NCBI GenBank assembly: GCA_030146725.1
Contig: JASLBJ010000003.1
Location: 1 to 5,801, forward strand
Length of the DNA: 5,801 nt
Direction: 5' to 3'
DNA from: Sphingomicrobium sp.
Lineage (GTDB): Bacteria > Pseudomonadota > Alphaproteobacteria > Sphingomonadales > Sphingomonadaceae
The notes below the pieces were generated by a model that was given only the letters and a program-made list of their open reading frames with translations, made no database searches and had not been told where the DNA came from. Made by a program: the position numbers and the translations under genes. Below, one piece after another: positions 1 to 5,571 of this stretch (positions are counted from its first letter, which is position 1; each line of letters starts with the position of its first letter).

Positions 1-1
1 C

Positions 2-634
2 GGTTCGGTCAATCCGGTCAGCTCGACGGCGCCGAGCATCGCGCCGAGCGCCGTTACCCAGCCGACCACCACGCTTACCCAGCCAACCATCGCGGCTACG
101 CCCGCGGTTGCAACCGTCACCGGGACCGTCGTTCAGACCCAGGCTGCGCGATCGGTGACGGTGTCTCTCGCGCCTGAAATTGCCCGTGAAGCAGCCTGGC
201 TGCACAACAGTGGCTGGCCGCTCCATTCGCTGGTCGACCGCTACAGCAGCGGCGCTCCCCTCGACGAGCAGGCGAACTGCATTGCGACGGCGGTCTATTT
301 CGAAGCTCGCGGCGAATCGCTCGAGGGCCAGCTGGCGGTTGCACGGGTGATCATGAATCGCGCGTCATCGGGCAAATATCCGGCGAGCTGGTGCGGGACG
401 GTCAAGCAGCCATGGCAGTTCTCGTTCGTCCGTAACGGACAGTTTCCGTCGATCGCTTATGGTTCGTCGTCATGGCGCAAGGCCCTTGGTGTGACCCGTC
501 TGGCGATCAGCGGCGCGGTTCCGACACTTTCTCAGGACGTGCTCTGGTACCATGCCGATTACGTGGCGCCGTCCTGGGGTCGGCGCCTGACGCGGGTCGA
601 AAAAATTGGCACGCATATCTTCTACCGGGCCTGA
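2..634 (+). CDS. Cell wall hydrolase, SleB/CwlJ-like (5' end outside window)
   Basis: Partial gene: the frame is open from base 2 to the TGA at 632-634 (210 codons visible). A GTG at 155 could be read as a start, but the open frame upstream encodes a coherent Thr/Pro/Ala/Val-rich stretch (visible residues 1-50), typical of a linker after an export signal, so the true start is probably upstream of the window. Visible residues about 87-209 form the Hydrolase_2 domain of SleB/CwlJ-type enzymes. I see the YFEARGE motif with the presumed catalytic Glu at visible residue 101, then GQLAVARVIMNR, the CGTVKQPWQFSF block, and a C-terminal segment with WYHADYVAP and GTHIFYR. Members of this family cleave peptidoglycan (lytic transglycosylase or amidase-type activity) in spore formers; in Gram-negative bacteria the role is usually envelope remodelling and is less well defined. 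Export to the periplasm is inferred, because the N-terminus is not visible. The next gene is 125 bases downstream and probably independent. Confidence 0.88.
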   Translation, partial: GSVNPVSSTAPSIAPSAVTQPTTTLTQPTIAATPAVATVTGTVVQTQAARSVTVSLAPEIAREAAWLHNSGWPLHSLVDRYSSGAPLDEQANCIATAVYFEARGESLEGQLAVARVIMNRASSGKYPASWCGTVKQPWQFSFVRNGQFPSIAYGSSSWRKALGVTRLAISGAVPTLSQDVLWYHADYVAPSWGRRLTRVEKIGTHIFYRA

Positions 635-759
635 TCGCATCGCCCTGGCGTCGGTTTCGGGCGTTCTGCCGAATTGTGTCGACAAAGGTCTTAAGGTGGC
701 GCCATTTCGGAGGATCAAGAGGGGAACGCGGCGTGTCCGCGTGAGCTGGGAGGCTTGCA
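635..759. other. Intergenic gap with no clear promoter
   Basis: These 125 bases separate the hydrolase from the response regulator. A weak dyad (CGCCC at 641-645, GGGCG at 659-663) follows the hydrolase stop but has no T-run. I found no convincing sigma-70 -35/-10 pair and no GGAAC-N16/17-CGTT box of the alphaproteobacterial general stress sigma factor; GGAAC occurs at 723-727, but no CGTT follows at the right distance. Confidence 0.4.
748..753 (+). promoter_or_regulatory. Ribosome binding site of the response regulator
   Basis: GGGAGG lies six bases before the GTG at 760. An in-frame TGA at 742-744 just upstream rules out any longer N-terminus, so this site and the GTG fix the start. Confidence 0.75.
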
Positions 760-1287
760 GTGCTCAAGATCCTGATCGTAGAGGATGACTCGCAGCTCGC
801 CACGACGTTGAAATATCTGGTCGAGGACAATCCCAGGTACCGCGTGGTCGGGATCGCCGACGACCTCGACAGCGCAGTTGCCGCCGCCGAGCAATTCGTT
901 CCCGATATCGCCCTGCTCGACCTGCACCTTGCGCGCGGATCGACCGGCTTCTCGGTTGCCGTGCGGCTTGCCGACTTCAACGTTCCGTGCCTGTTCGTGA
1001 CCGGCAAGGCGCCACGCTTCCCAATGCCCGATCTGGCGTTGGGATGCCTGATGAAGCCCTTCACCGCCGAGGACGTCCACCGTTCGTTGGGCATGGCCGA
1101 GGACTTGCTGCGCGGTCGCGAAACGCTGCGGCCGCGGCTTCCCGAGAACCTTACGCTCTACGATATGCCCGCGGACGAGCCGCCCGAGGAGCCCGGCTTC
1201 GTGCCCTCGCGCCGTTCGTTGAAGACCCGGCTCGAACATTGGGTGAGCAGCCGCCATCACCGCAGCTCCGGCGTCGAAACCGGATAG
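760..1287 (+). CDS. Stand-alone receiver-domain response regulator
   Basis: A 175-residue protein starting at GTG. Residues 1-118 form a complete CheY-like receiver: the acidic pocket E8-D9-D10, the phosphoacceptor D54 in ALLDLHL, the switch residue T81 in FVTGK and the invariant K99 in MKPF are all present. It should therefore accept a phosphoryl group from a histidine kinase, in the cytoplasm. After the receiver there are about 55 residues, proline- and acid-rich at first (about 124-147) and basic and His/Ser-rich at the end. I recognise no DNA-binding or enzymatic output domain there. Single-domain receivers of this kind usually act by protein contact or as phosphate shuttles. No histidine kinase gene is visible nearby, so the partner and output are unknown. 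The gene converges on the minus-strand exosortase operon and nothing in the sequence ties it to that operon's control. Confidence 0.9.
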   Translation: MLKILIVEDDSQLATTLKYLVEDNPRYRVVGIADDLDSAVAAAEQFVPDIALLDLHLARGSTGFSVAVRLADFNVPCLFVTGKAPRFPMPDLALGCLMKPFTAEDVHRSLGMAEDLLRGRETLRPRLPENLTLYDMPADEPPEEPGFVPSRRSLKTRLEHWVSSRHHRSSGVETG

Positions 1288-1293
1288 TCAGCC

Positions 1294-1319
1294 CGCGCCG
1301 GCCTCGGGGGCCGGGCGCG
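1294..1319. terminator. GC-rich hairpin between convergent genes, possible terminator
   Basis: CGCGCCGGCC (1294-1303) pairs with GGCCGGGCGCG (1309-1319) around a five-base loop, with one bulged G. It sits seven bases after the response regulator stop and downstream of the end of the opposite-strand operon. A smaller stem (GAGGC 1328-1332 with GCCTC 1342-1346) lies closer to the minus-strand gene end. Neither is followed by a T-run in either direction, so classical intrinsic termination is not shown; the position between convergent genes is the main support. Confidence 0.4.
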
Positions 1320-1366
1320 AGCCTGCTGAGGCCAGGCCAGAGCCTCTGCATTCTACCTGCTGCAGT

Positions 1367-1594
1367 TTAGTTCGGCTGGCGACGGCGCTTGAATGCCGCA
1401 AACGCACCCGCGGCGATCAGGAAGGGCAGTCCGGCACCGGTGACCGGCGCCGGCGCGCCTTTGTGAACCTTGCTCTTGCCGCGGCCGTGATCCTCGCTCT
1501 TGCCCTTGCCTCGATCATGGTCGGCTGACGCCGGAGCGCTTGCGAAAATACCGAACGCCAGTGCGCAGGCCAGCCTTGTAATGAGCCTCATCAT
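1367..1594 (-). CDS. Small secreted protein with exosortase-type sorting tail (probable dedicated substrate)
   Basis: A 75-residue protein in three parts. Residues 1-24 are a signal peptide: basic MMRLITR, a hydrophobic core and a probable cleavage site after PASA. Residues 25-46 are a hydrophilic basic stretch rich in Lys, Gly, His, Asp and Arg, with two imperfect copies of DHxRGKxK (25-32 and 35-42). Residues 47-75 resemble a C-terminal sorting signal: APAPVTGAGLP, a hydrophobic segment to about residue 68, then KRRRQPN. This tripartite layout is that of exosortase substrates (PEP-CTERM and relatives), but the motif is PVTGAGLP rather than VPEP. The gene is last in the operon that contains the exosortase, 32 bases after the accessory gene, which makes it the obvious substrate. 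Export through Sec and processing at the inner membrane are inferred. The function of the processed peptide is unknown. Two adjacent ATGs (1594, 1591) can serve as start, preceded by GGGGGA. Confidence 0.8.
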   Translation of the reverse strand: MMRLITRLACALAFGIFASAPASADHDRGKGKSEDHGRGKSKVHKGAPAPVTGAGLPFLIAAGAFAAFKRRRQPN

Positions 1595-1598
1595 AATA

Positions 1599-1604
1599 TC
1601 CCCC
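1599..1604 (-). promoter_or_regulatory. Ribosome binding site of the small sorted protein
   Basis: On the minus strand GGGGGA precedes the tandem ATG codons by four and seven bases. It is a clear Shine-Dalgarno sequence for this gene and supports its being truly translated despite its size. Confidence 0.65.
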
Positions 1605-1626
1605 AGAATGACTCGGCATGGTGAAC

Positions 1627-2175
1627 TTAAAGAATATCAATAACCTTGTATAGTGTTTCAATAACCTTGAATCCGCTTTGGGGGAAGTCGGCGTGGGTTT
1701 GATCTGTCTCGAGAAACAATGGCGAGCGTAGGTCGCATCCCGACCCGACAAGTCCGAGCACTGGTCGGCGAGGGAGCGAGATTCCGACGTCGCGTAAGCG
1801 CTGCCATGCCTGGTGGTCGAACCAGGTGCGCCATACCGGCTGGCTGTCGTGGAACATGCCGTCGTACAGGAAGACGTGGTCGTCGGCGTCCGCCGCCAAT
1901 TGACGGATGAGTGCACGATGGAAGCCGGCGGGGTGGGCAACGACGATCGCCAGGCGGCATTGGCCGAAAGCTGCATGAACCAGCGGGCTGTCGTGACTGC
2001 CGCTGTCGATCCTGGTGAACTTTTTCGCGGCAAGCCAGGCGCTGACGTCGCGCTTGGTTGTGACCAGCGCCTGCTCGGCACTCTCCGCCGGCTGATCGAG
2101 CATGATCGACAGCTTGAGGCCGACCGAGGACAGCAGCAGCGTCGCGAGCAGGACCGGGCGGCTAAGCGGCGGCAT
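1627..2175 (-). CDS. Membrane-anchored accessory protein of the exosortase cassette (unrecognised family)
   Basis: A 182-residue protein from the ATG at 2175; a TTG at 2199 would add eight residues but lacks a ribosome binding site and increases the overlap, so I prefer the ATG. Residues about 7-24 are a hydrophobic segment after a short N-terminus (MPPLSRP), most likely a single membrane anchor with the remainder in the periplasm. The rest is a mixed alpha/beta-looking soluble domain with FGQCRLAIVVAHPAGFH (70-86), HVFLYDGMFHD (100-110), VWRTWFDHQAW (114-124) and two cysteines (C73, C147) that could form a disulfide. I do not recognise the family. Its position directly after the exosortase, overlapping it by 14 bases, matches where EpsI-type (DUF3485) accessory proteins sit or are fused in other exosortase systems, and its size and topology are comparable, but I see no sequence likeness that proves kinship. 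The C-terminus ends with a duplicated heptad-like KVI(E/D) segment encoded by AT-rich DNA. Confidence 0.7.
   Translation of the reverse strand: MPPLSRPVLLATLLLSSVGLKLSIMLDQPAESAEQALVTTKRDVSAWLAAKKFTRIDSGSHDSPLVHAAFGQCRLAIVVAHPAGFHRALIRQLAADADDHVFLYDGMFHDSQPVWRTWFDHQAWQRLRDVGISLPRRPVLGLVGSGCDLRSPLFLETDQTHADFPQSGFKVIETLYKVIDIL
1633..1661 (-). promoter_or_regulatory. Possible internal sigma-70 promoter for the small sorted protein
   Basis: Inside the 3' end of the accessory gene, reading the minus strand, TTGAAA (1661-1656) and GATATT (1638-1633) are separated by 17 bases. They match the sigma-70 consensus at five and four of six positions. Transcription from it would start about 30 bases before the ATG of the small gene. 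The surrounding bases (about 1620-1675) are conspicuously AT-rich against the GC-rich background. The elements also encode the C-terminus of the accessory protein, so they could be coincidental. Confidence 0.4.
1637..1669 (-). repeat. Two 12-base direct repeats, 21-base period
   Basis: TCAATAACCTTG (plus-strand reading) occurs perfectly at 1637-1648 and 1658-1669. The period is 21 bases, about two helical turns and exactly seven codons. In the accessory protein it encodes KVIETLY followed by KVIDIL. It could be a small internal duplication, or a pair of binding sites overlapping the putative promoter. Confidence 0.6.
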
Positions 2176-3007
2176 CGCGCGCTTTCGTATTGCCGGCAAC
2201 GCAGATCAGCAGCACGGCGCCGATGGTCAGCCACGAGACCAGGTTTGACCCGAACGGACCGTGGATCAGGTCGTAATGTTCGGGCCACCACACGAGCAAC
2301 GCGACACGCAGGTCGTTGAGCGCGACCACGGCGGCGCAGGCGCCGGCGCAGCGCGACAGTTGCCCGCGGCCCCAGGCGAGGCCGTTCCATGCTGTGACAG
2401 TGACAGCACAGAGGATCGCGAGTGACATGTTGGTCAGCGACGAACAATAAGGCGCGATCCACAGCCAGCCGGCATCGTTCGCCATGGCTACCAGATTGCC
2501 GTCGGTCGGCATGCCGGTGATGAAGCCGACGAGCAGCGCGTCGGCGCGGAGCACGGCATCGCCGCCGGCCTGGAGAAGCAGCCGACCCCAGAACATCGCG
2601 CCGGTGATTGCCAGCAGGATCTGCCCGGCTCGGCGGGGGTGATTGTCGCCGGCCGGAGACGGTGCGAGCACCATATGCAGCGCGATCCCCGTCAGCGCGA
2701 GCCAGCTTAGTTGCGAGAGTGGGAGCATCGCCGCGGCGGCTCCGGCAGCAACAACAAAGCTGTCGCGGCGAGTCGGGGGTTCGGCCGAGCGCAGCAGCAG
2801 GGCGATGGCGGCGGCGGCGGCGATCCAGACCAGCGCGCTGATCTGGAAGGTCGCGAGAAGCGCCGGTCCGAGGCCGGTTTCCTCGACCGAGCGGACGATG
2901 CGCAGGGTCATGCCGTTGGCGAGCAGAAGCAAGGTGACGCCCGCGAACAGCTGCCCGCGCGAAACCTTGGCTGCGTGGGTGCGGATCGGGGCGAAGGCGG
3001 CGTTCAC
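2162..3007 (-). CDS. Exosortase/archaeosortase-family protein-sorting enzyme
   Basis: A 281-residue multi-pass inner-membrane protein. Hydrophobic segments lie at about residues 20-36, 50-73, 84-114, 128-146, 192-208, 219-241 and 254-271. The family signature is in the second half: C188 in IAPYCSSLTNMS, R234 in LNDLRVALLV (preceded by the usual Asn, N231) and H249 in YDLIHGPFGSNL. Cys, Arg and His in this order and spacing are the presumed catalytic residues of exosortases and archaeosortases, which cut a C-terminal sorting signal and transfer the protein to an acceptor at the membrane. The start is the GTG at 3007, sharing GTGA with the glycosyltransferase stop and preceded by GAGGT at good spacing; the frame is open further upstream, but that part is an out-of-frame reading of the glycosyltransferase. 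It is shorter than fused exosortase-EpsI proteins, consistent with the separate accessory gene that follows. I cannot place it in a named Xrt subfamily. The 75-residue protein at the operon end is its likely substrate. Confidence 0.82.
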   Translation of the reverse strand: MNAAFAPIRTHAAKVSRGQLFAGVTLLLLANGMTLRIVRSVEETGLGPALLATFQISALVWIAAAAAIALLLRSAEPPTRRDSFVVAAGAAAAMLPLSQLSWLALTGIALHMVLAPSPAGDNHPRRAGQILLAITGAMFWGRLLLQAGGDAVLRADALLVGFITGMPTDGNLVAMANDAGWLWIAPYCSSLTNMSLAILCAVTVTAWNGLAWGRGQLSRCAGACAAVVALNDLRVALLVWWPEHYDLIHGPFGSNLVSWLTIGAVLLICVAGNTKARDAAA

Positions 3008-4134
3008 GCGGTGACCTCGCGGTAGAGCTGCGCGAAACGGTCGGCGTTGCGGGTGATGGTGTAGTGAGCCGCGAAGCGGGCGCGGCCCGCGGCGCCGAGG
3101 CGGGTGCGGAGCTCCGGGCAGGTGAGCAGGGACTCGAGTGCGCTGGCGAGCGCGGATGCGTCGCCGGGGGCGACGAGCAGGCCGGTTTCGCCGTCGATCA
3201 CCTGTTCGGGGATCGCGCCAACGGTGGTTGCGACCACGGGCAGTGCGCGCGCCATCGCCTCGATGATCGCCACCGGCTGGTTCTCGGCGAGCGACGGCAA
3301 GGCGAACAGGCTGGCGCCGCGCAGCAGCCGGTCGAGCTCCGCCTCGCCGACCCAGCCGGGGAAGTCGATTTGGGCGGCGATACCAAGCGCGGCCGCTTGC
3401 CGGCGGGCCTCGGCAAGGGCACCATTGCCGGCGATGATCGCGCGGAATGGCACTGCCTCGCGGCTGAGCATCGCCAGCGCCTCGAGCAGCACGGGAACGC
3501 CTTTGCGGGTCCCGACCTCGCCTGCGAACACGATTGTCGGGATGGCGCTCGCGGCCGGATTGGCGAGGGCACGAGGCTCCGCTACGCCATTGGCAATGAC
3601 CGTGACCCGGGAGGAGTCGAGCGCGAGCTGATCGACGGCGAAGCGGCGCCAGTGCTCGGACAGGACGACGGTTCGCGCGGCTCTCCCGAACAGCGCGCGG
3701 ACGCGGCGCCTGGAGGTCGGACCGAGACCCGCGAAGAAGGCGTCGTAGCCGCTTCCGTGGAGGTGCAGGATGAAGGGCACGCCGGCCAGCCGTGCGGCGC
3801 CTGCGAACGCCATCTTGCGCCAGGTCGAGCCGCGCGGGGCGATGTTGATGTGCGCGAGGTCGATCGTGCCTGTTGCACAGCGCAGCGCGAACTCTGCGAG
3901 TGCAGGCAGGGCGCTGAGATGCTTGAGGATGCGGCGCTCGCTTCGGCGGGCAGGGGCGGCGGAAAGGCGGATGTCGGCCGTACGCTCGGCCAGGGCCCGG
4001 TCGAGATAGAGCATGGTGCGCCCGATTCCGCCGCGGCTGTGCAGGCCGTCGGCAAGCACCACCGCGACCCGGAGCGGCCGGACGATTCGAACCGGGCTGC
4101 ACGACGCAGCTGACAATGCAGATTGTTTACCCAT
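3004..4134 (-). CDS. GT4-family glycosyltransferase (GT-B fold)
   Basis: A 376-residue protein, a usual length for GT4 enzymes. N-terminal half: a Rossmann-type strand at residues 21-29 (LRVAVVLAD), the glycine-rich GGIGRT loop at 35-40 and HLHGSGYD at 124-131. C-terminal half: the nucleotide-sugar-binding features FAGEVGTRKG (203-212, with R210/K211) and the EX7E motif formed by E284 and E292 in AENQPVAIIEAMA, followed by GETGLLVAPGD (315-325). Family members transfer a sugar from a nucleotide-activated donor to a lipid-linked or other acceptor at the cytoplasmic face of the membrane; donor and acceptor cannot be read from sequence. The start is the ATG at 4134. A further 30 codons are open upstream but would run into the divergent flippase start. 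No good ribosome binding site precedes this ATG, so initiation may be leaderless or weak; a TTG at 4116 is a poorer alternative. It is the first gene of the exosortase operon. Confidence 0.85.
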   Translation of the reverse strand: MGKQSALSAASCSPVRIVRPLRVAVVLADGLHSRGGIGRTMLYLDRALAERTADIRLSAAPARRSERRILKHLSALPALAEFALRCATGTIDLAHINIAPRGSTWRKMAFAGAARLAGVPFILHLHGSGYDAFFAGLGPTSRRRVRALFGRAARTVVLSEHWRRFAVDQLALDSSRVTVIANGVAEPRALANPAASAIPTIVFAGEVGTRKGVPVLLEALAMLSREAVPFRAIIAGNGALAEARRQAAALGIAAQIDFPGWVGEAELDRLLRGASLFALPSLAENQPVAIIEAMARALPVVATTVGAIPEQVIDGETGLLVAPGDASALASALESLLTCPELRTRLGAAGRARFAAHYTITRNADRFAQLYREVTA

Positions 4135-4191
4135 GTTTATGATGTAGACTGCACTTGTTCGGGCGGATCGACAAGAGCGGGGTTTGAAACG
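4135..4191. promoter_or_regulatory. Short divergent promoter region with an inverted repeat
   Basis: Only 57 bases separate the two divergent coding regions. CTTGT (4154-4158) and ACAAG (4171-4175) form an inverted repeat that extends to TTCG/CGA with one bulged base, a possible operator. For the plus strand, TTGTTT (4123-4128) and TAGACT (4145-4150) are 16 bases apart and could be a weak sigma-70 promoter for the flippase, overlapping the first codons of the glycosyltransferase. A minus-strand promoter is not clear. Its position between two exopolysaccharide operons implies shared control. Confidence 0.35.
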
Positions 4192-5571
4192 GTGAGGCAG
4201 CTGCTCGTCGTCGGCGGGGCTCATATGGCCCGCCGGCTGGCCGTCACGACGCTGCTAAAGGTGGTCGGGCTGCTGGTCGTCACGCGGCTGATCGGCCCCG
4301 AGCAGTACGGGCCGTATGTCATTGCGTTCGGGCTTTACAGCTATGCGGTGCTGCTTGGCGAAGCCGGGATCGTCACTGCGTTGGTCCGGCGGTCGGACGA
4401 ACCAAGCGAGGCCGCCTGGGCAAGCGCCGCTACTTTGCTTGGGCTGGCTGCGCTGATCCTCGGATTGGTGCTGGTCGGGCTGAGCGCGATGGTTGCGCGC
4501 ATCGCGGGTGCGCCGGACGTCGCCTGGCTGCTGCCGCTGATGCTCGCCGCACTGCCGCTGCAACTGCTCACCGGGCCGGCGCTTGGACGGCTCGAGCGGC
4601 GGCTCGACTATCGCCTGGTCGCGCGGGTCGAGCTGGCGCGCGACCTCGTTTATTACGCGCTGTCGCTGGCGCTTGCCGTTGCCGGGTTCGGGGCGGCGGC
4701 GCTGGCGGTGGCGCTGATTGCCCAGCACGCGCTCGGACTGCTGCTTGCGTACCGGCTGGCAGACGCCCGTCCGCGGTTCGGGTTCGAGGCGGTTGAGGCG
4801 CGCGCGATGCTGCGCTTCGCGGCGGGCTTCAGCGGCGCCAACCTGATCTGGCAGGCGCGGGCGCTGGTGCTGCCGCTGATCGCCGCTCCGCTGATCGGAC
4901 CGGCCGCGACCGGGATCGCCGGGCTCACCGTGGCCATTGCGCAGGTGTTGTCGGGGGCGATGAACATCGTGTGGCGGATGAGCGTCGCGTCGCTTGGCCG
5001 ACTGCAGTCCGATGCAGCGGCGCTGGCGGCCGGAGTGGCGGTCGCGATGCGGCTGTCGGTGCTGGCCGCCGGCGTTCCGCTGCTGCTGTTCGGCTGGATC
5101 GCCGGAGCGGCTGTCGGGCCACTGTTCGGTGAGCGGTGGAGTGCGGTCGCGTCGTTGTTCCCGTTCGTCGCCGCAGCCTATCTGACTGCGGCGCTGTTCC
5201 GCGCGCATTCGGCGGCGCTAACCGCGCTTGCCTGCCACCATGAGCTTGGGCGCTTCCATCTGCTCCATTTGGCGGTGCTCGCCGGGGCGACCGCGGTGCT
5301 GGTTCGCGCGTTCGGAGTGATCGGTTTCGGGCTTGCCGAGCTTGCCGCGATTCCGACGTTCGCGCTGCTGCACTGGCAGCTGGGGCGCAGCGTGGGCGCG
5401 CCCGCCACCGGCGTGGCTTTGGCGTGGTGGGCGGCCGCACTCGTCGGGCTGTTCTGGCGCGAGATCGGGGTCTTCGCGGTGGTGGTGCCCTTTGCCGCGC
5501 TCGCCCTGCCTGGGTCACGGCGGCAATTGCGCGAACTGCTACGGCTGCGGCGGGCGGTTGCGCATGCCTGA
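4192..5571 (+). CDS. Wzx-like oligosaccharide flippase / polysaccharide transport protein
   Basis: A 459-residue, almost wholly hydrophobic protein with roughly 12-14 predicted membrane segments, the usual size of polysaccharide flippases of the MOP (MATE-like) superfamily. Near the N-terminus is the typical TRLIGPEQYGPYVIAFGL block (31-48), followed by the LLGEAGIVTALVRR segment (54-67). In the middle are LGRLERRLDYRLVARVE (131-147) and a repeat-like second bundle. Such proteins move undecaprenyl-linked repeat units from the cytoplasmic to the periplasmic face of the inner membrane before polymerisation. I chose the GTG at 4192, preceded by GCGGGG at moderate spacing. An ATG at 4225 with a nearer GGCGGGG is a real alternative and would shorten it by 11 residues. 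The frame is open back to 4123, but that would overlap the divergent gene. It lies head-to-head with the GT4 gene and overlaps the next glycosyltransferase gene by eight bases. Confidence 0.85.
   Translation: MRQLLVVGGAHMARRLAVTTLLKVVGLLVVTRLIGPEQYGPYVIAFGLYSYAVLLGEAGIVTALVRRSDEPSEAAWASAATLLGLAALILGLVLVGLSAMVARIAGAPDVAWLLPLMLAALPLQLLTGPALGRLERRLDYRLVARVELARDLVYYALSLALAVAGFGAAALAVALIAQHALGLLLAYRLADARPRFGFEAVEARAMLRFAAGFSGANLIWQARALVLPLIAAPLIGPAATGIAGLTVAIAQVLSGAMNIVWRMSVASLGRLQSDAAALAAGVAVAMRLSVLAAGVPLLLFGWIAGAAVGPLFGERWSAVASLFPFVAAAYLTAALFRAHSAALTALACHHELGRFHLLHLAVLAGATAVLVRAFGVIGFGLAELAAIPTFALLHWQLGRSVGAPATGVALAWWAAALVGLFWREIGVFAVVVPFAALALPGSRRQLRELLRLRRAVAHA

Noticed and set aside
507..1260. 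Minus-strand open frames opposite the hydrolase and the response regulator
   Set aside because: They have shadow composition and no motif, while the plus-strand proteins carry clear family signatures.
1440..1453. PVTG in the small protein as an LPXTG-type sortase site
   Set aside because: Sortase substrates are essentially Gram-positive, no sortase (TLXTC) gene is visible, and the motif is PVTG rather than LPXTG. The adjacent exosortase explains the tail better.
1515..2462. A 315-codon minus-strand frame overlapping the accessory, exosortase and small genes
   Set aside because: It is Arg/Ser/Pro-rich, off-frame to three genes with membrane segments, signal peptide or catalytic motifs, and has no recognisable pattern of its own.
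3008..4102. Long N-terminal extension of the exosortase frame on the - strand
   Set aside because: This stretch is an Arg/Pro/Ala-rich out-of-frame reading of the glycosyltransferase. The exosortase start is fixed by the GTGA overlap and its ribosome binding site at 3007.
3064..4113. A 349-codon open frame on the + strand opposite the glycosyltransferase
   Set aside because: Its composition (Gly/Arg/Glu/Ala-rich, no domain pattern) is that of an antisense shadow of a GC-rich gene. The minus-strand frame shows GT4 motifs such as EX7E.
4123..4191. Earlier flippase start giving an extra 23 residues
   Set aside because: The extra residues are Cys/Asp/Thr-rich, unlike a flippase N-terminus, and would overlap the start of the divergent glycosyltransferase. 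GTG at 4192 or ATG at 4225 fits better.
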